A DNA stretch of 64,000 nt from assembly GCA_024803745.1 (NCBI GenBank), contig JANJXV010000039.1:7433001-7497000 (forward strand). Direction: 5' to 3'. Positions 12,018 through 64,000 of this stretch are shown piece after piece. Position 1 is the stretch's first letter. Each line of letters opens with the position of its first letter. The translations under genes and the position numbers were made by a program. This DNA comes from Megascapheus bottae. Lineage: Eukaryota; Chordata; Mammalia; Rodentia; Geomyidae. The notes beneath the pieces are model-generated. The model was not told the origin of the DNA and made no database searches. It saw nothing but the letters and a program-made list of their open reading frames with translations.

Positions 12018-12046
12018 AGCCTGAGGAGGGTGTTAGGAACAACTCC

Positions 12047-12077
<31 letters not shown>

Positions 12078-12145
12078 CCAACAAACACACACTATTCATC
12101 ATATCATGGCCTGGTCTTCCAATAAACGGACTTCAGCCTCTGCTT
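12018..12145 (+). other. MAP4K1: MAP4K1 3' UTR
   Basis: Short 3' UTR from the stop codon to an expected cleavage point about 15-25 nt past AATAAA at 12121. It contains a (CA)n tract at 12050-12078, likely length-polymorphic. The 3' end is inferred from the signal, not from transcript data. Confidence 0.75.
12121..12126 (+). terminator. MAP4K1: MAP4K1 poly(A) signal AATAAA
   Basis: Canonical AATAAA 104 nt past the stop codon, followed within about 30 nt by the T/GT-rich stretch tcttggttttctgttgg, which fits a downstream element. Confidence 0.85.
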
Positions 12146-12209
12146 TCATCTTGGTTTTCTGTTGGAGGAGAGGAGGCAAGATTTCTGGATGCTCACTTCC
12201 CAAACGACT

Positions 12210-12355
12210 CATAACAAGGGTGTAGCACAGACTTTATTTCCCAGTGCAAGGTCACCTCTCCCCCCAGCTCCCTGGTGGTAGGGACTGGGAGGCTGAGGGC
12301 TTGCAAAGAGAATAAGGCACTTGCAGTGGGGGTGGGGAGGCAACTGGGAAGTATC
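12210..12355 (-). other. RYR1: RYR1 3' UTR
   Basis: About 140 nt between TGA (12356-12358) and the predicted cleavage site. No SINE or microsatellite lies in it. A short 3' UTR ending close to MAP4K1 matches the human arrangement. Confidence 0.75.
12233..12238 (-). terminator. RYR1: RYR1 poly(A) signal AATAAA
   Basis: TTTATT on the + strand reads AATAAA on the - strand, 117 nt past the RYR1 stop codon. Cleavage is expected near 12210-12220, leaving roughly 70 bp between the two genes' 3' ends. Confidence 0.85.

Positions 12356-64000
<51,645 letters not shown>

Overview
The window is mammalian nuclear DNA holding parts of two large intron-rich genes arranged tail to tail. On the + strand lie the last 18 coding exons of MAP4K1 (HPK1; positions 677-12017). 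On the - strand lie 56 consecutive exons of RYR1, the skeletal-muscle ryanodine receptor (63861 down to 12356); these are exons 51-106 by the usual 106-exon numbering. Every exon was placed by reading the protein through canonical splice sites with codon phase carried across each junction; the only non-GT donor is a GC donor after exon 57. The pair matches the human 19q13.2 RYR1-MAP4K1 neighbourhood. Neither promoter is present, and both genes run off the window at their 5' sides.

Organism: a rodent. The introns are full of two dimeric SINE types. One has an ID/tRNA-Ala-like left monomer (tagtggtagagtgcttgcct ... gggttcgattcc). The other has a 7SL/B1-like left monomer (ggctcacacctgtaatcc ... 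aggaggctgagatctgagga). Both share the same right monomer (gctgtggctcaagtggtaga ... gagttcaagccc). The ID-left form matches what is described as IDL-Geo, a SINE of Geomyoidea (kangaroo rats, pocket mice, pocket gophers), so a geomyoid rodent is the best guess. This is inference from memory, not an alignment.

Layout: 1-2270, MAP4K1 proline-rich linker exons, including the Tyr site and caspase site DDVD. 3968-12017, MAP4K1 citron-homology (CNH) exons. 12018-12355, two abutting 3' UTRs with poly(A) signals 107 bp apart on opposite strands. 12356-21271, RYR1 C-terminal domain, pore and transmembrane exons. 23818-27325, divergent region DR1 with one CpG-rich 810-bp exon. 28460-33737, EF-hand exons. 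35242-49035, central solenoid with calmodulin site, Ca2+-binding glutamates and the 18-nt ASII microexon. 50161-50175, the 15-nt ASI microexon. 50630-63861, bridging solenoid and the RY3/RY4 phosphorylation domain. The reconstructed RYR1 segment is 2348 residues and aligns without net length change to rabbit residues 2690-5037.

The two products do not act together: MAP4K1 is a haematopoietic kinase restraining T- and B-cell receptor signalling, and RYR1 is the sarcoplasmic-reticulum Ca2+ release channel. I found no CRISPR, operon, viral or otherwise novel multi-gene system. The items most worth a second look are the shared pyrimidine-rich architecture around both RYR1 microexons with a YGCY cluster next to ASII, the GC-AG intron, the repeated insertion of SINEs at one fixed site inside older SINEs, and the modular SINE families.
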